Source: an uncultured Acetatifactor sp. (GTDB lineage: Bacteria > Bacillota > Clostridia > Lachnospirales > Lachnospiraceae). Taken from it: DNA of 35,521 bases. Shown one piece after another: positions 26,968 to 35,487 of the stretch. The stretch's first letter is position 1. Every line of letters begins with the position of its first letter. Below the pieces are notes generated by a model. That model was not told the origin of the DNA, did not search any database, and saw nothing but the letters and a program-made list of their open reading frames with translations. A program made the position numbers and the translations under genes. The DNA lies in assembly GCA_947625255.1 (NCBI GenBank), contig CANQNT010000037.1:1-35521 (forward strand), written 5' to 3'.

Positions 26968-28026
26968 TTAAACCTCCGCGACGGGCGCGGTGCTTTCTCT
27001 GACCACCAGTCTTGGAGTGACAAGCTGGATCCGCGGCATCTCGCCGCCTTCCGACGCCGCAATCGCGGTCTCCACCAGCTTCCTGCCGTAAAACTCATAG
27101 CGGTAATCGATGCTGGTAAGCCTCGGCATCATCAGCCTTGTCAGCTGGGTATTGTCATAGCTCACCACGGAAAAGTCCTCGGGGATCCGCTTTCCGTGCT
27201 CATAAATGCTGTGCATCACACCCACCGCGGCATAGTCATTGATAGCAACCACCGCCGTAGGCATCTTTTCACACTCAAACAAGGCATTCATGCCTCTATA
27301 GCCTGTCTGGTAATCATATCCGCCCTCTATCACATACTCCTCGTGAAAATCCAGATGATAATTCTTCAGGATCTGCTTATACCGTTGCAGCTTCTCATAA
27401 GTGGAAAGGACATCCATTCCTCCCCCCACCATGGCAATCTGCCTGTGCCCCAGATCGATAAGATGCTCCATTAAAAGGTCCATCGCTTTCATGGCGTCAA
27501 TCTGCACCTGATAGCAAAGCGTCCCGTCCAGCTTTCCGCTCACCACCATGGGGATATTGTTGGTCATTTGATTCACAAGCTCCACATATTCCGTATCACT
27601 TACCAGATCGTCCACGCGGCCGCCAAGCTGGATCATAGCGCCCACTCTCTGTTCGTAGAGAGTCTCCAACTGCCGCTTTTCCCGTTCCGTCTCTCCCAGG
27701 GAATTGCAAAGAAGAACCGTATAGCCCGCCTCTCTGGCAGCCACCTCACACGCCACCACCACTTCGGCATAATAGGAATTCCGCACATCAGCGGCAATGA
27801 TCCCCAACACCTTACTCTTCGTATCAGACAACCCTCTCGCCAGGGCGTTGGGCTTGAAATTATATTTTTTGATCAGTGCCTGGACCTTTTCTTTCTTTTC
27901 CGGGCGCACATTCGCATTATTTGTCAGTACCCGGGACACCGTCGCCGCAGACACGCCCGCCTCCCTCGCAATGTCGTAAATCGTTATATTTCTGTTCTCC
28001 AAAGCCTTTTGATTCTCAACTGCCAC
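26968..28026 (-). CDS. LacI-family transcriptional regulator of the glycan operon
   Basis: The 352-residue protein has the LacI helix-turn-helix (ITIYDIAREAGVSAATVSRV, about residues 14-33), hinge helix (NALARGLSDTKSKVLGII) and a sugar-binding sensor domain (about 75-345; LIDLGHRQIAMVGG, FSVVSYDNTQLTRLMMP). It starts at GTG with GGAGG 12 nt upstream; no ATG gives a complete DNA-binding domain. It has its own promoter and is encoded immediately upstream of the glycan operon in the same direction. Inducer and sign of regulation are unknown; repression relieved by a galactose-containing oligosaccharide is the likely scheme. Confidence 0.93.
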   Translation of the reverse strand: MAVENQKALENRNITIYDIAREAGVSAATVSRVLTNNANVRPEKKEKVQALIKKYNFKPNALARGLSDTKSKVLGIIAADVRNSYYAEVVVACEVAAREAGYTVLLCNSLGETEREKRQLETLYEQRVGAMIQLGGRVDDLVSDTEYVELVNQMTNNIPMVVSGKLDGTLCYQVQIDAMKAMDLLMEHLIDLGHRQIAMVGGGMDVLSTYEKLQRYKQILKNYHLDFHEEYVIEGGYDYQTGYRGMNALFECEKMPTAVVAINDYAAVGVMHSIYEHGKRIPEDFSVVSYDNTQLTRLMMPRLTSIDYRYEFYGRKLVETAIAASEGGEMPRIQLVTPRLVVRESTAPVAEV

Positions 28027-28106
28027 AGTGCCGCGATTCCTCCAAGTTGTTTACCATTCCCTTATCCAATGCAAATTTCCCGCACTCTTCATACTCATGA
28101 AACTCT

Positions 28107-28127
28107 GAAACCAAATTCCGATTTCAT
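28107..28127. promoter_or_regulatory. TGAAACC...TTTCAT site near the LacI-type promoter
   Basis: On the plus strand TGAAACC and TTTCAT flank 9 bp here. The same two blocks flank 2 bp at the operon promoter (26624-26638). The site overlaps the edge of the -10 box at 28126. Autoregulation by the LacI-type protein is possible; the difference in spacing weakens the case. Confidence 0.3.
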
Positions 28128-28154
28128 TCTATCAAAAACGGCTTGGGATATCAA
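28126..28154 (-). promoter_or_regulatory. SigA-type promoter of the LacI-family gene
   Basis: On the minus strand -35 TTGATA (28154-28149) and -10 TAGAAT (28131-28126) are 17 bp apart, about 100 bp before the GTG start. Confidence 0.6.
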
Positions 28155-28208
28155 TACTTTTCCGCTCCATTTTATGCGCCTTCCGCACTATAAATACGGT
28201 ACAACTCA

Positions 28209-28682
28209 TTATAAGTCCCATCCCCTGCATACGTTCACCCAGGCACTAAAGCCAGAGTATTTTTCCAATTCGCCAATCGTAAGCTCTATGGCACTGTTGC
28301 TGCTTCCGCAGGCCGGAAACACCGTTTGAAACCGCTTTAAGGACTCATCAAGATAGATTGTCACTCCATCGTTGACCGCAAAGGGGCATACCCCGCCCAC
28401 CCCATGACCGATCATTGTTACAGCCTCATCCGGCGTCAGCATTTTCGCTTTTGTTCCAAACCGCGCCTTGTATTTGGCATTATCGATTTTGGCATCCCCG
28501 GCGGTGACTATTAATATAGGTTGGCCGCCTGCCAGAAACGAGAGCGTCTTCGCGATACGACAGGGTTCACAATGCAGCGCCGCCGCAGCCAGCTCCACCG
28601 TCGCGCTGGAAGCTTCAAGCTCCCGAACGCGATCTTCCATCCCATATTTTTCAAAATATGCCTTCACCTTTTCAATTGACAT
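28209..28682 (-). CDS. YbaK/EbsC-family aminoacyl-tRNA deacylase
   Basis: The 157-residue protein belongs to the YbaK/ProX editing family, which clears mischarged tRNA, often Cys-tRNA(Pro). Typical features are AKTLSFLAGGQPILIVTAGD with the conserved Lys of IAKTL, KARFGTKAKMLTPDEA, and the glycine-rich loop GHGVGGVCPFAV. The ATG at 28682 follows GGGAGG with a 7-nt spacing; the frame is open to 28700 but without a ribosome-binding site. It lies 33 bp after the SGNH hydrolase gene and is probably cotranscribed with it. It acts in the cytoplasm. The exact tRNA substrate cannot be read from the sequence. Confidence 0.9.
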   Translation of the reverse strand: MSIEKVKAYFEKYGMEDRVRELEASSATVELAAAALHCEPCRIAKTLSFLAGGQPILIVTAGDAKIDNAKYKARFGTKAKMLTPDEAVTMIGHGVGGVCPFAVNDGVTIYLDESLKRFQTVFPACGSSNSAIELTIGELEKYSGFSAWVNVCRGWDL

Positions 28683-28715
28683 ACAAAAGCCTCCCTGCAT
28701 CCGCTTCCGAAAGCC

Positions 28716-29540
28716 TTATTCCGTTTCCAAAAAATCCAACAACTGCCGCTCAAGCTCTGGCCCCCACCATCGGCTGTACCCGGCCTTTGTAGGATGAATA
28801 TCATCCCACATATAAAGCATCCGCTGCTCCTGCGACAGCGTATTGAATTCCTTATCCGACCACAAATCGAGAACACCAATCCCCCATTTTACCTGTAATT
28901 CCTTTAACGCATCCACCATCTTCCCATAAGCCGCGGAATTATAATAGCTTCCGGTAAAAAATACAACCGGGCATCCCCAGGCAGCTTTTGCGTAAGCGAT
29001 AATATACTCCATCGCGCCAATCACGGTAGAAGTATCAAAACGATCGAGATCCGTTTCTTCACTGACTTCCCCCAGAGGGAAAGCAAGTGTGGCATCATTG
29101 GTAGACAACTGACATAGAAAAAGATCAAATTTTTCTTCTGCCGGAATCGTTTTTAACCTGGAAACATAAGAGTTACTCTCCCCGTCCGTAAGGGTCGTAC
29201 CGCTGACCGCCTCTTTATACAATTCCGTTCCCAGGCGCGCGGCCAGATACTCCCCTACCGCCTGCCCTTGAGAAGCGCTTCCATACGTCACGGAAGACCC
29301 CAGAATACCTATTTTTCCACCAGGAAAAGGGCTTCCTTCCATTTGCTCTAATTGAGAGAAGTCATATTCCGATTGATTCCCTGCCACTTTACGCATCCGT
29401 TTCTCCTCAAGTCCCCGAAAAGGGCCAATTCCTCCAAACCATCCAACAAAAATCAGCTGCAGCATACACAAAAGCACAATAAACGCGACTACGGCGACTA
29501 ACATCTTCTTCCAGTTCGTTTTCTTTTTCACCATTGCCAT
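28716..29540 (-). CDS. Membrane-anchored SGNH/GDSL hydrolase
   Basis: The 274-residue protein has a basic N-terminus, one membrane segment (about 13-36, VAVVAFIVLLCMLQLIFVGW) and an extracytoplasmic SGNH hydrolase domain. Block I is GSSVTYGS with the nucleophile Ser83, block III is LSTND with Asn148, and block V is DDIHP with Asp246 and His249. These enzymes remove acetyl or other acyl groups from glycans or lipids. The ATG at 29540 has GGGAG 8 nt upstream; a Met two codons later is possible. Its substrate is unknown. The enzyme might deacetylate cell-wall or dietary glycans, as it sits next to the glycan locus. Confidence 0.85.
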   Translation of the reverse strand: MAMVKKKTNWKKMLVAVVAFIVLLCMLQLIFVGWFGGIGPFRGLEEKRMRKVAGNQSEYDFSQLEQMEGSPFPGGKIGILGSSVTYGSASQGQAVGEYLAARLGTELYKEAVSGTTLTDGESNSYVSRLKTIPAEEKFDLFLCQLSTNDATLAFPLGEVSEETDLDRFDTSTVIGAMEYIIAYAKAAWGCPVVFFTGSYYNSAAYGKMVDALKELQVKWGIGVLDLWSDKEFNTLSQEQRMLYMWDDIHPTKAGYSRWWGPELERQLLDFLETE

Positions 29541-29651
29541 GCGGCTATCTCCCCCCTTTTCAGCGCAGAATCCCATCCCGCACAATAATTGATTGTTTAT
29601 CCTGCATCTCCGAAACTGTACTTATCTGATGACAAAAACTACTTTTTTATT

Positions 29652-29680
29652 ATTATAATGCCGAAAGCGCATGGATGCAA
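29652..29680 (-). promoter_or_regulatory. Candidate promoter of the SGNH hydrolase operon
   Basis: On the minus strand -10 TATAAT (29657-29652) lies 17 bp from a weak -35 TTGCAT (29680-29675). The AT-rich block also contains TATAAT on the plus strand (29654-29659). Confidence 0.4.
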
Positions 29681-29719
29681 TACAACGGCTTTGTTTTCAG
29701 AATAATTTTAAAATACTAT

Positions 29720-29748
29720 TTGTACTTTTCCATAAGTCGTAGTATAAT
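29720..29748 (+). promoter_or_regulatory. Candidate promoter of the beta-eliminating lyase gene
   Basis: A perfect -10 TATAAT (29743-29748) is 17 bp from a weak -35 TTGTAC (29720-29725). The leader is about 55 nt and has no visible leader peptide of the TnaC type. Confidence 0.5.
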
Positions 29749-29808
29749 GAATGCAATCGGCTTTAACGCTTTAAAGTTACGAAGATATACATTTAGGAGG
29801 ATTTACCA

Positions 29809-31257
29809 ATGCCGGAAATCAAATTTTACAAACATGAGCCGCTTCCGATCGAGATGCACAAGGTGAAGATTGTTCAGCAGCTCAACCTGCTTCCCGTGGA
29901 CCAGCGTGTCCGGAAAATCAGAGAAGCGGGCTTCAATACTTTCCAGCTCCATAACGGAGACATTTTCATGGACATGCTGACTGACTCAGGCGTAAACGCC
30001 ATGAGCGACAATATGCTGGCGGCCATGATGCGGGCGGATGACGCTTACGCCGGAAGCGAAACCTTTTACCGGATGCGCGACAAGCTGGAGGAAATCTTCG
30101 GCATCCCTTATCTTTTGCCGGCGCACCAGGGCCGTGCCTGCGAAAATATCCTTGCCACCCGTTTTGTGAAGCCTGACAGCTGCGTGATCATGAACTATCA
30201 TTTTACCACTGCCAAGGCACACATTACTCGCCTGGGCGGACGCGTGGAAGAGCTGGTCAAGGACGAGGGTCTGGTTTCCAAGAGCACTTTGCCTTTCAAG
30301 GGAAATATCGATCTGGAAAAGCTGGAGGCCTGCATCCTGAAGGAGACTCCCGAAAACGTTCCTTTCCTCCGTCTGGAGGCCGGTACCAACCTGATCGGCG
30401 GACAGCCTATCTCTTATGAAAACATGAAAGCCGCCACCGATATGGCGAAAAAGTATGGCATTCTGACCGTTTTGGACGCCTCCTTACTGCAGGACAACCT
30501 CTACTTCATCAAGACTCGGGAAGAATCCATGAAAGATAAGTCCATTCGCCAGATCACCAGAATGATCGCGGATCTCTTCGACATCATCTACTTCTCCGCC
30601 AGGAAATTCGGATTTGCGCGCGGCGGCGGCATCCTGGTACGCGATCTTGACTTGTTCCATTCCATGGAGGACCTGATTCCCATGTTTGAAGGCTTTCTGA
30701 CCTACGGCGGTATGTCCGTCAGGGAAATGGAAGCGATGACCGTCGGCTTTGACGAAAGCATGGAATTCGATGTGATTTCCCAGGGACCTCAGTTCATCAA
30801 ATACTGTGTGGATCAGTTGGACGCTTATGGCGTACCGATGATCACCCCCGGCGGCGGCCTGGGAGCCCACCTGGATGCCAGCCAGTTCGTCAGTCACATC
30901 CCTCAGCAGGAATATCCCGCGGGAGCACTGGTCTGCGCGCTGTATATTTGCGGCGGTATCCGCGGCATGGAGCGCGGAACCTTGTCCGAGGAACGCAACG
31001 CCGACGGCAGTGAACGCTTCGCTTCCATGGAACTGGTTCGTATGGCACTTCCTCGCCGCGTGTTCACCTTGTCCCAGACGGAATACGTCATTGACCGCGT
31101 GAAATGGCTGTATGACCACCGTGACATGATCGGCGGACTGCGCTTTGTACACGAGCCTAAGACCCTGCGCTTTTTTACCGGTATTCTGGAGGCCACCTCT
31201 GACTGGCCCGAGAAGCTGGCGGAGGCATTTAAGGCTGATTTTGGCACAGATCAATAA
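29809..31257 (+). CDS. Tryptophanase/tyrosine phenol-lyase family enzyme
   Basis: The 482-residue PLP enzyme belongs to the beta-eliminating lyases, which split tryptophan to indole or tyrosine to phenol, with pyruvate and ammonia. Visible family features are MLTDSGVNAMSD, DDAYAGSETFY (Tyr80), AHQGRACENI for the phosphate, Asp223 for the pyridine nitrogen, and the Schiff-base Lys266 in YFSARKFGFARGGG. The residue three after Asp223, an Arg in E. coli TnaA and in tyrosine phenol-lyase, is Leu226 here, and the C-terminal RFFTG resembles tyrosine phenol-lyase rather than the RHFTA of TnaA. It is therefore a divergent branch usually labelled tryptophanase, and the substrate is not certain. The start follows AGGAGG (29795-29800), 8 nt upstream. 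Confidence 0.85.
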   Translation: MPEIKFYKHEPLPIEMHKVKIVQQLNLLPVDQRVRKIREAGFNTFQLHNGDIFMDMLTDSGVNAMSDNMLAAMMRADDAYAGSETFYRMRDKLEEIFGIPYLLPAHQGRACENILATRFVKPDSCVIMNYHFTTAKAHITRLGGRVEELVKDEGLVSKSTLPFKGNIDLEKLEACILKETPENVPFLRLEAGTNLIGGQPISYENMKAATDMAKKYGILTVLDASLLQDNLYFIKTREESMKDKSIRQITRMIADLFDIIYFSARKFGFARGGGILVRDLDLFHSMEDLIPMFEGFLTYGGMSVREMEAMTVGFDESMEFDVISQGPQFIKYCVDQLDAYGVPMITPGGGLGAHLDASQFVSHIPQQEYPAGALVCALYICGGIRGMERGTLSEERNADGSERFASMELVRMALPRRVFTLSQTEYVIDRVKWLYDHRDMIGGLRFVHEPKTLRFFTGILEATSDWPEKLAEAFKADFGTDQ

Positions 31258-31275
31258 AGAACTTCATATGCTGAC

Positions 31276-31308
31276 AAAACGCCGGAGACCTTACTTCCCC
31301 GGCGTTTT
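31276..31308. terminator. Bidirectional intrinsic terminator
   Basis: AAAACGCCGG (31276-31285) pairs with CCGGCGTTTT (31299-31308) around a 13-nt loop, with a U-run on both strands. It lies between the convergent ends of the lyase and aldehyde dehydrogenase genes and can serve both. Confidence 0.9.
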
Positions 31309-31325
31309 CCTATTCTGTTCAGTTT

Positions 31326-32705
31326 TTATTTTAAAAAGAGTTTCACAATATTTTGGTAAAGCGGTCTGAAAGGCTGGTAACGCATGGGCAGATCCAGAAA
31401 TGTCTTTTTATCCACCATGCTTTTATAATGGGTAAACGTGTCAAAACCGGTTTTCCCATGATAGGAGCCCAGGCCGCTTTCCCGGAATCCTCCGAAAGGC
31501 ATATAAGAGGTCGCCAGGTGAATAACCACATCGTTAATGCAGCCTCCCCCAAAGCCCAGCCTGGCAGTCAGGCGCCTGATCCTCTTTTGATCGGAAGAAA
31601 ACAGATAAAAAGCCAGAGGGGCATCATGTCCCGACACATAATCTACCACTTCCTCCTCTGAGCGATAGGTGAGAATAGGCAAAATCGGCCCAAAAATTTC
31701 CTCCTGCATGACGGCATCCTCGCCCGCCACGCCATCCAGAACCGTAGGTTCCACCTGCAGGGTATCCGGATTGGTTTTCCCACCATGGATTACCTTGGCC
31801 GAATCTATCAAGCCACAGACACGCCGAAAATGCTTTTCATTGATCATCTTCCCATAATCCGGATTTTGAAGAGGTTCCGGGCCAAACTGCTTCGTAATCT
31901 GCTTCTTAATCTCCTCCGCCAGCCGATCATGAATGCTTTCCTCACAGAAAATATAATCCGGGGCTACGCAAGTCTGTCCGAGATTCAGGAACTTGCCCCA
32001 AACAATGCGTTTTGCCGCCAGAGCAAGATTGGCGGTCTCATCCACGATGCAGGGACTTTTACCTCCCAGCTCCAGCGTCACCGGAGTCAGGTGTGCCGCC
32101 GCGCTTTCATAGACCAGCTTCCCAACCTTTTTGCTGCCGGTAAAGAAAACATAATCAAAATTTGCGTGAATCAACGTCGTATTTTCCTGGGAACCGCCGA
32201 AAATCACAGCCACATATTCCGGAGGGAACACACTCTCCAGCACGGTACGGATGGCCTGATTCGTATATGGCGAATAGGAACTGGTCTTTAAGACGACCGT
32301 GTTGCCCGCCGCGACGGCATCGATCAGCGGATCCATGGAAAGCAAAAAGGGATAATTCCAAGGATTCATGACCAGCACCGTTCCGAAAGGCGACGGAATC
32401 CGAAAGCTCCGGGACACATATTGGGCCAATGGCGTCCGTACCCGCTTCTTTTTCGCGAAGCCCTTAACATGCTGAATCATGTAAGAAAGCTCGCTCAAAA
32501 CCAAACCAGTCTCGCACATATAGCTTTCGCTCTGACTTTTGCCCAAATCCCGCTTCAAGCCCTCGTGAATCTCGTCCAGATGCGACTGGATGGCTTGATA
32601 TAAGGCTTTCAGGTATCGAATACGCGTGTTTACGTCCAGCGTCCTGCCGCTGCGAAAGTACGATTTTTGACGTTCTATGATTTCCAAGATCTCATATTCC
32701 TGCAT
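31326..32705 (-). CDS. Aldehyde dehydrogenase (NAD(P)-dependent, class 3 type)
   Basis: The 459-residue enzyme oxidises aldehydes to acids. The catalytic Cys246 lies in NLGQTCVAPDY, the general base Glu212 in VTLELGGKSP, and the cofactor-binding stretch is VLVMNPWNYPF and FFTGSKKVGK. The length and the hydrophobic C-terminus (FRPLYQNIVKLFLK) fit the class 3/YwdH group, which often prefers medium- or long-chain aldehydes and may touch the membrane. The ATG at 32705 follows AGAGGA; the frame is open to 32753 without a ribosome-binding site. It lies 66 bp after the alcohol dehydrogenase gene, so alcohol and aldehyde oxidation or reduction are probably coupled. Confidence 0.93.
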   Translation of the reverse strand: MQEYEILEIIERQKSYFRSGRTLDVNTRIRYLKALYQAIQSHLDEIHEGLKRDLGKSQSESYMCETGLVLSELSYMIQHVKGFAKKKRVRTPLAQYVSRSFRIPSPFGTVLVMNPWNYPFLLSMDPLIDAVAAGNTVVLKTSSYSPYTNQAIRTVLESVFPPEYVAVIFGGSQENTTLIHANFDYVFFTGSKKVGKLVYESAAAHLTPVTLELGGKSPCIVDETANLALAAKRIVWGKFLNLGQTCVAPDYIFCEESIHDRLAEEIKKQITKQFGPEPLQNPDYGKMINEKHFRRVCGLIDSAKVIHGGKTNPDTLQVEPTVLDGVAGEDAVMQEEIFGPILPILTYRSEEEVVDYVSGHDAPLAFYLFSSDQKRIRRLTARLGFGGGCINDVVIHLATSYMPFGGFRESGLGSYHGKTGFDTFTHYKSMVDKKTFLDLPMRYQPFRPLYQNIVKLFLK

Positions 32706-32771
32706 GAAAAATCCTCTTTTCCTGATGATTTGGCGGCGCCGGCCATTCGACAACAGGGGCCATCTTACAGT

Positions 32772-33971
32772 TCACGCAACCGCTATTTTCTGATACATTT
32801 CCCGCAGCCTGCGCCGATCCCAGAGCACGGGAACCGGATAAAGAGGGATGGCCTCTTTATATGCATAGTCGGCAAGCAGTTCCATGTCCTCCTCTTGAAT
32901 CATATCCAGGCCCCTGGGGATACCCAATCGCTCGTTCAGCTCCTCAATCCTCCGGATAAGCCGCTCCGCCGCTTCCTCCCGGGGCGCTGCCTCATCCGCC
33001 AGGCCACAATACACCGCGATCTCCGAAAGCTTCCCATGAACGGCGGCGCCATACTCCCGCAAAACAATCGGCAAAATGACGGCATTGGCAAGGCCATGGG
33101 GCGTGTCATATTTTCCGCCCAAAGCATGAGCAAGGGCATGTACATATCCCACGTAGGCTTTGGAAAAAGCCCTGCCCGCCTTATGGGCGGCCGCCAGCAT
33201 CTTCCGGCGCGCGACAGGTGTGGCAGAGTTATAAGATTCCTCCAGATTATCAAGAATCAGCTTCACCGCTTCCAGAGCATCCATTCGCGTCCCGCGGTTG
33301 CCGCTCCGGCCAATATAGGCTTCTATGGCATGCGTCAATGCATCCATTCCCGTGGTGGCGACCACATTGGGCGGCAAGGTCATGGTCACAGCTTCATCCA
33401 ATACCGCATAAGCGGGGATCAAAGGGAAATCATTAATGGCATATTTGTGCCGGGTTTTGCTATCCACGATCACACAGGCAAGCGTGGTCTCACTCCCGGT
33501 TCCTGCGGTGGTGGGAATAGCAATCAGCAAAGGGATCCTGCGCCTCACTTTGAGAATCCCCCGCAAATCATTGAGACGCTTCTTCGGTCTGGCCACTCTC
33601 GCTCCCACGCCCTTGGCACAGTCCATAGGCGAACCGCCGCCAAAAGCGATCAGACAGTCGCAGCTCCTCTGCCTATAGATGCGCAACGCTTTTTCCACAT
33701 TGTCCGTGGTTGGATTGGCAACCACTTCATCAAATACTATATACTCAAAGCCCTCTTTTTTCAAGTCTTGTTCCAATTCGGAAGTAAGACCCAGATTGTA
33801 AATCATCCGGTCCGTCACGATCAGGGGCCTGTGTTTGCTATTTTCTTTTAGTACGGCAGGGACCTGGGAAATCCGGGGAATAATTTTAGGATCCCGATAA
33901 GGGAGCACCGGCAGCGCCAGCTTCAATACGGTTTGAAAGATACGACAATAACAGACTGTAAAAATATTCAT
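32772..33971 (-). CDS. Iron-containing alcohol dehydrogenase
   Basis: The 399-residue enzyme is a group III metal-dependent alcohol dehydrogenase, interconverting alcohols and aldehydes with NAD(P). The nucleotide loop is FGGGSPMDCAKG (about 110-121). Metal ligands match the FucO pattern: Asp210 and His214 in GMDALTHAIEAY, His278 in VHALAHALGG, and His292 in DTPHGLANA. The ATG at 33971 follows GGAGG with a short 4-nt spacing; the upstream open frame to 34058 crosses the promoter and is rejected. It is the first gene of a two-gene operon with the aldehyde dehydrogenase. The N-terminus (MNIFTVCYCRIFQTVLKLA) is slightly longer than usual. Confidence 0.95.
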   Translation of the reverse strand: MNIFTVCYCRIFQTVLKLALPVLPYRDPKIIPRISQVPAVLKENSKHRPLIVTDRMIYNLGLTSELEQDLKKEGFEYIVFDEVVANPTTDNVEKALRIYRQRSCDCLIAFGGGSPMDCAKGVGARVARPKKRLNDLRGILKVRRRIPLLIAIPTTAGTGSETTLACVIVDSKTRHKYAINDFPLIPAYAVLDEAVTMTLPPNVVATTGMDALTHAIEAYIGRSGNRGTRMDALEAVKLILDNLEESYNSATPVARRKMLAAAHKAGRAFSKAYVGYVHALAHALGGKYDTPHGLANAVILPIVLREYGAAVHGKLSEIAVYCGLADEAAPREEAAERLIRRIEELNERLGIPRGLDMIQEEDMELLADYAYKEAIPLYPVPVLWDRRRLREMYQKIAVA

Positions 33972-33979
33972 GTGGCCTC

Positions 33980-34004
33980 CAAATATTTCGATATTCAAAT
34001 ATTT
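33980..34004. repeat. Direct repeat of CAAATATTT in the alcohol dehydrogenase leader
   Basis: CAAATATTT occurs at 33980-33988 and 33996-34004, with a 16-bp period and CGATATT between. Each copy contains the palindrome AAATATTT. It lies between the predicted start of transcription and the ribosome-binding site, so it may be an operator. It does not match the Rex consensus. Confidence 0.4.
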
Positions 34005-34014
34005 TGTATATCTG

Positions 34015-34043
34015 ATTATATAGGGAGGGGGAGGGATTGTCAA
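34015..34043 (-). promoter_or_regulatory. Consensus SigA promoter of the alcohol dehydrogenase operon
   Basis: On the minus strand both hexamers are perfect: TTGACA (34043-34038) and TATAAT (34020-34015), 17 bp apart. The spacer is almost pure pyrimidine, so the template strand carries GGGAGGGGGAGGG (34023-34035). Confidence 0.9.
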
Positions 34044-34048
34044 GCGGA

Positions 34049-34082
34049 AAATAGCCAACCAGTTTTCATCAGTTGGCTATTT
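34049..34082 (-). terminator. Intrinsic terminator of the UDP-glucose dehydrogenase gene
   Basis: An 11-bp stem (AAATAGCCAAC with GTTGGCTATTT) with a 12-nt loop is followed by TTTTCC on the minus strand. It lies 23 bp after the stop codon and directly upstream of the alcohol dehydrogenase promoter, which it insulates. Confidence 0.85.
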
Positions 34083-34105
34083 CCAAGCAAATAAAATCAC
34101 GTCTC

Positions 34106-35326
34106 TTAATCTCTCCGAAAAATATCTCTCGTGTAGACCTTTTCCTTGACATCGTCTAATTCAGAATTATACCGATTTGCAATAATGGCATCACACCGTT
34201 GCTTAAACTTTTCTAAATCATTAATCACCCTGCTTCCGAAAAAAGTACTTCCATCCTCCAGGGTAGGCTCATAAATCACCACTGTTGCTCCTTTTGCCTT
34301 GATGCGCTTCATCACACCTTGTATCGAACTTTGTCTGAAATTATCACTGTTCGATTTCATCGTTAAACGATACACACCAATAACACAGCTTTTCTCATCG
34401 TCCTTACTATAATCACCCCGGTTATAATAACTATAATAGCCGGCCATCGTTAATACTCGATCTGCTACAAAATCCTTTCTGGTACGATTCGCTTCCACAA
34501 TGGCTTCGATCAGATTCTCCGGCACATCCCGGTAATTGGCCAAAAGCTGCTTCGTATCCTTAGGCAGACAGTACCCACCATAACCAAAAGACGGATTGTT
34601 ATAATGTGTGCCGATTCTGGGATCCAGACAAACACCGTCTATAATCTGCCTTGTATTCAATCCTCTCATCTCAGCATAGGAATCCAGTTCATTAAAATAT
34701 GCCACACGCAGCGCCAGATAAGTATTAGCAAACAGCTTCACCGCTTCCGCCTCTGTCGGATCCGTCAACAGAATCGGCATATCCTTACGAATAGCCCCTT
34801 CCTTAAGCAAGTCCGCAAACTTCTGGGCGCGTTCAGACTTTTCACCCACAATAATTCTGGACGGATACAAATTATCATAAAGCGCCCGCCCTTCCCTTAA
34901 AAATTCCGGTGAAAAAATAATATTGTCCACGCCATATTTTTTTCTGGTTTCCAACACATATCCCACCGGAATCGTAGATTTGATCACGATCACTGCTTGA
35001 GGCGCGTAACGCAGAACGTTTTCAATCGCCGCTTCTACAGAACTGGTATCGAAGAAATTTTTCGAGCTGTCATAATTCGTGGGAGTGGAAACAATCACAT
35101 ATTCCGCGCCATTCAGTGCCGACTCATAGTCTGTCGTTGCCAACAAGTTTAACTCTTTTCCCGCTAAATACTCCTCAATCTCCTTATCCATAATAGGGGA
35201 CTTTTTATGGTTAATCATGTCCACTTTTTCCTGAACAATGTCGATTGCCACGACTTCATTATGCTGTGCTAAAAGAATGGCATTAGATAATCCTACATAA
35301 CCCGTTCCAGCGATCGCTATCTTCAT
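34106..35326 (-). CDS. ugd: UDP-glucose 6-dehydrogenase
   Basis: The 406-residue enzyme oxidises UDP-glucose to UDP-glucuronate with two NAD+, supplying acidic sugars for capsule or exopolysaccharide. The N-terminal Rossmann motif is [12 protein letters not shown] (residues 5-16), the hinge helix contains [19 protein letters not shown], and the catalytic Cys253 lies in [13 protein letters not shown]. The C-terminal domain carries [14 protein letters not shown], the nucleotide-sugar contact region. The length fits the short bacterial form. The start follows GGAGG, 8 nt upstream. It stands alone between its own promoter and terminator. A related UDP-sugar dehydrogenase activity cannot be excluded from sequence alone. 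Confidence 0.93.
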   Translation of the reverse strand: MKIAIAGTGYVGLSNAILLAQHNEVVAIDIVQEKVDMINHKKSPIMDKEIEEYLAGKELNLLATTDYESALNGAEYVIVSTPTNYDSSKNFFDTSSVEAAIENVLRYAPQAVIVIKSTIPVGYVLETRKKYGVDNIIFSPEFLREGRALYDNLYPSRIIVGEKSERAQKFADLLKEGAIRKDMPILLTDPTEAEAVKLFANTYLALRVAYFNELDSYAEMRGLNTRQIIDGVCLDPRIGTHYNNPSFGYGGYCLPKDTKQLLANYRDVPENLIEAIVEANRTRKDFVADRVLTMAGYYSYYNRGDYSKDDEKSCVIGVYRLTMKSNSDNFRQSSIQGVMKRIKAKGATVVIYEPTLEDGSTFFGSRVINDLEKFKQRCDAIIANRYNSELDDVKEKVYTRDIFRRD

Positions 35327-35367
35327 TCCTTATTCCTCCAATCATTAACCAAATATTAATTGCATCT

Positions 35368-35396
35368 ATATTAACCTATTATTACGGAAAATACAA
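35368..35396 (-). promoter_or_regulatory. Candidate promoter of the UDP-glucose dehydrogenase gene
   Basis: On the minus strand -35 TTGTAT (35396-35391) and -10 TAATAT (35373-35368) are 17 bp apart, about 40 bp before the start codon. Both hexamers are 4/6 matches. Confidence 0.45.
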
Positions 35397-35487
35397 GTTT
35401 TATTTTTTCCTCTTTCCAAGCATATAAGTCATTTATGATAATGCCTTAATAAATCACAAGAGAAAATGTCTCAAGTGTGGTAAACTT

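Noticed and set aside
26793..27098. A 101-codon minus-strand ORF overlapping the end of the LacI-type gene
   Set aside because: It starts inside the LacI-type coding region in another frame, has an Arg/Trp-rich composition and no ribosome-binding site.
29675..29866. Possible leader peptide of the TnaC type before the lyase gene
   Set aside because: The only ORF overlaps the promoter and the lyase start in another frame and lacks the Trp and Pro codons placed as in TnaC leaders.
33972..34020. Rex-binding site at the alcohol dehydrogenase operon
   Set aside because: The repeats are CAAATATTT direct copies and do not match TTGTTAAnnnnTTAACAA.
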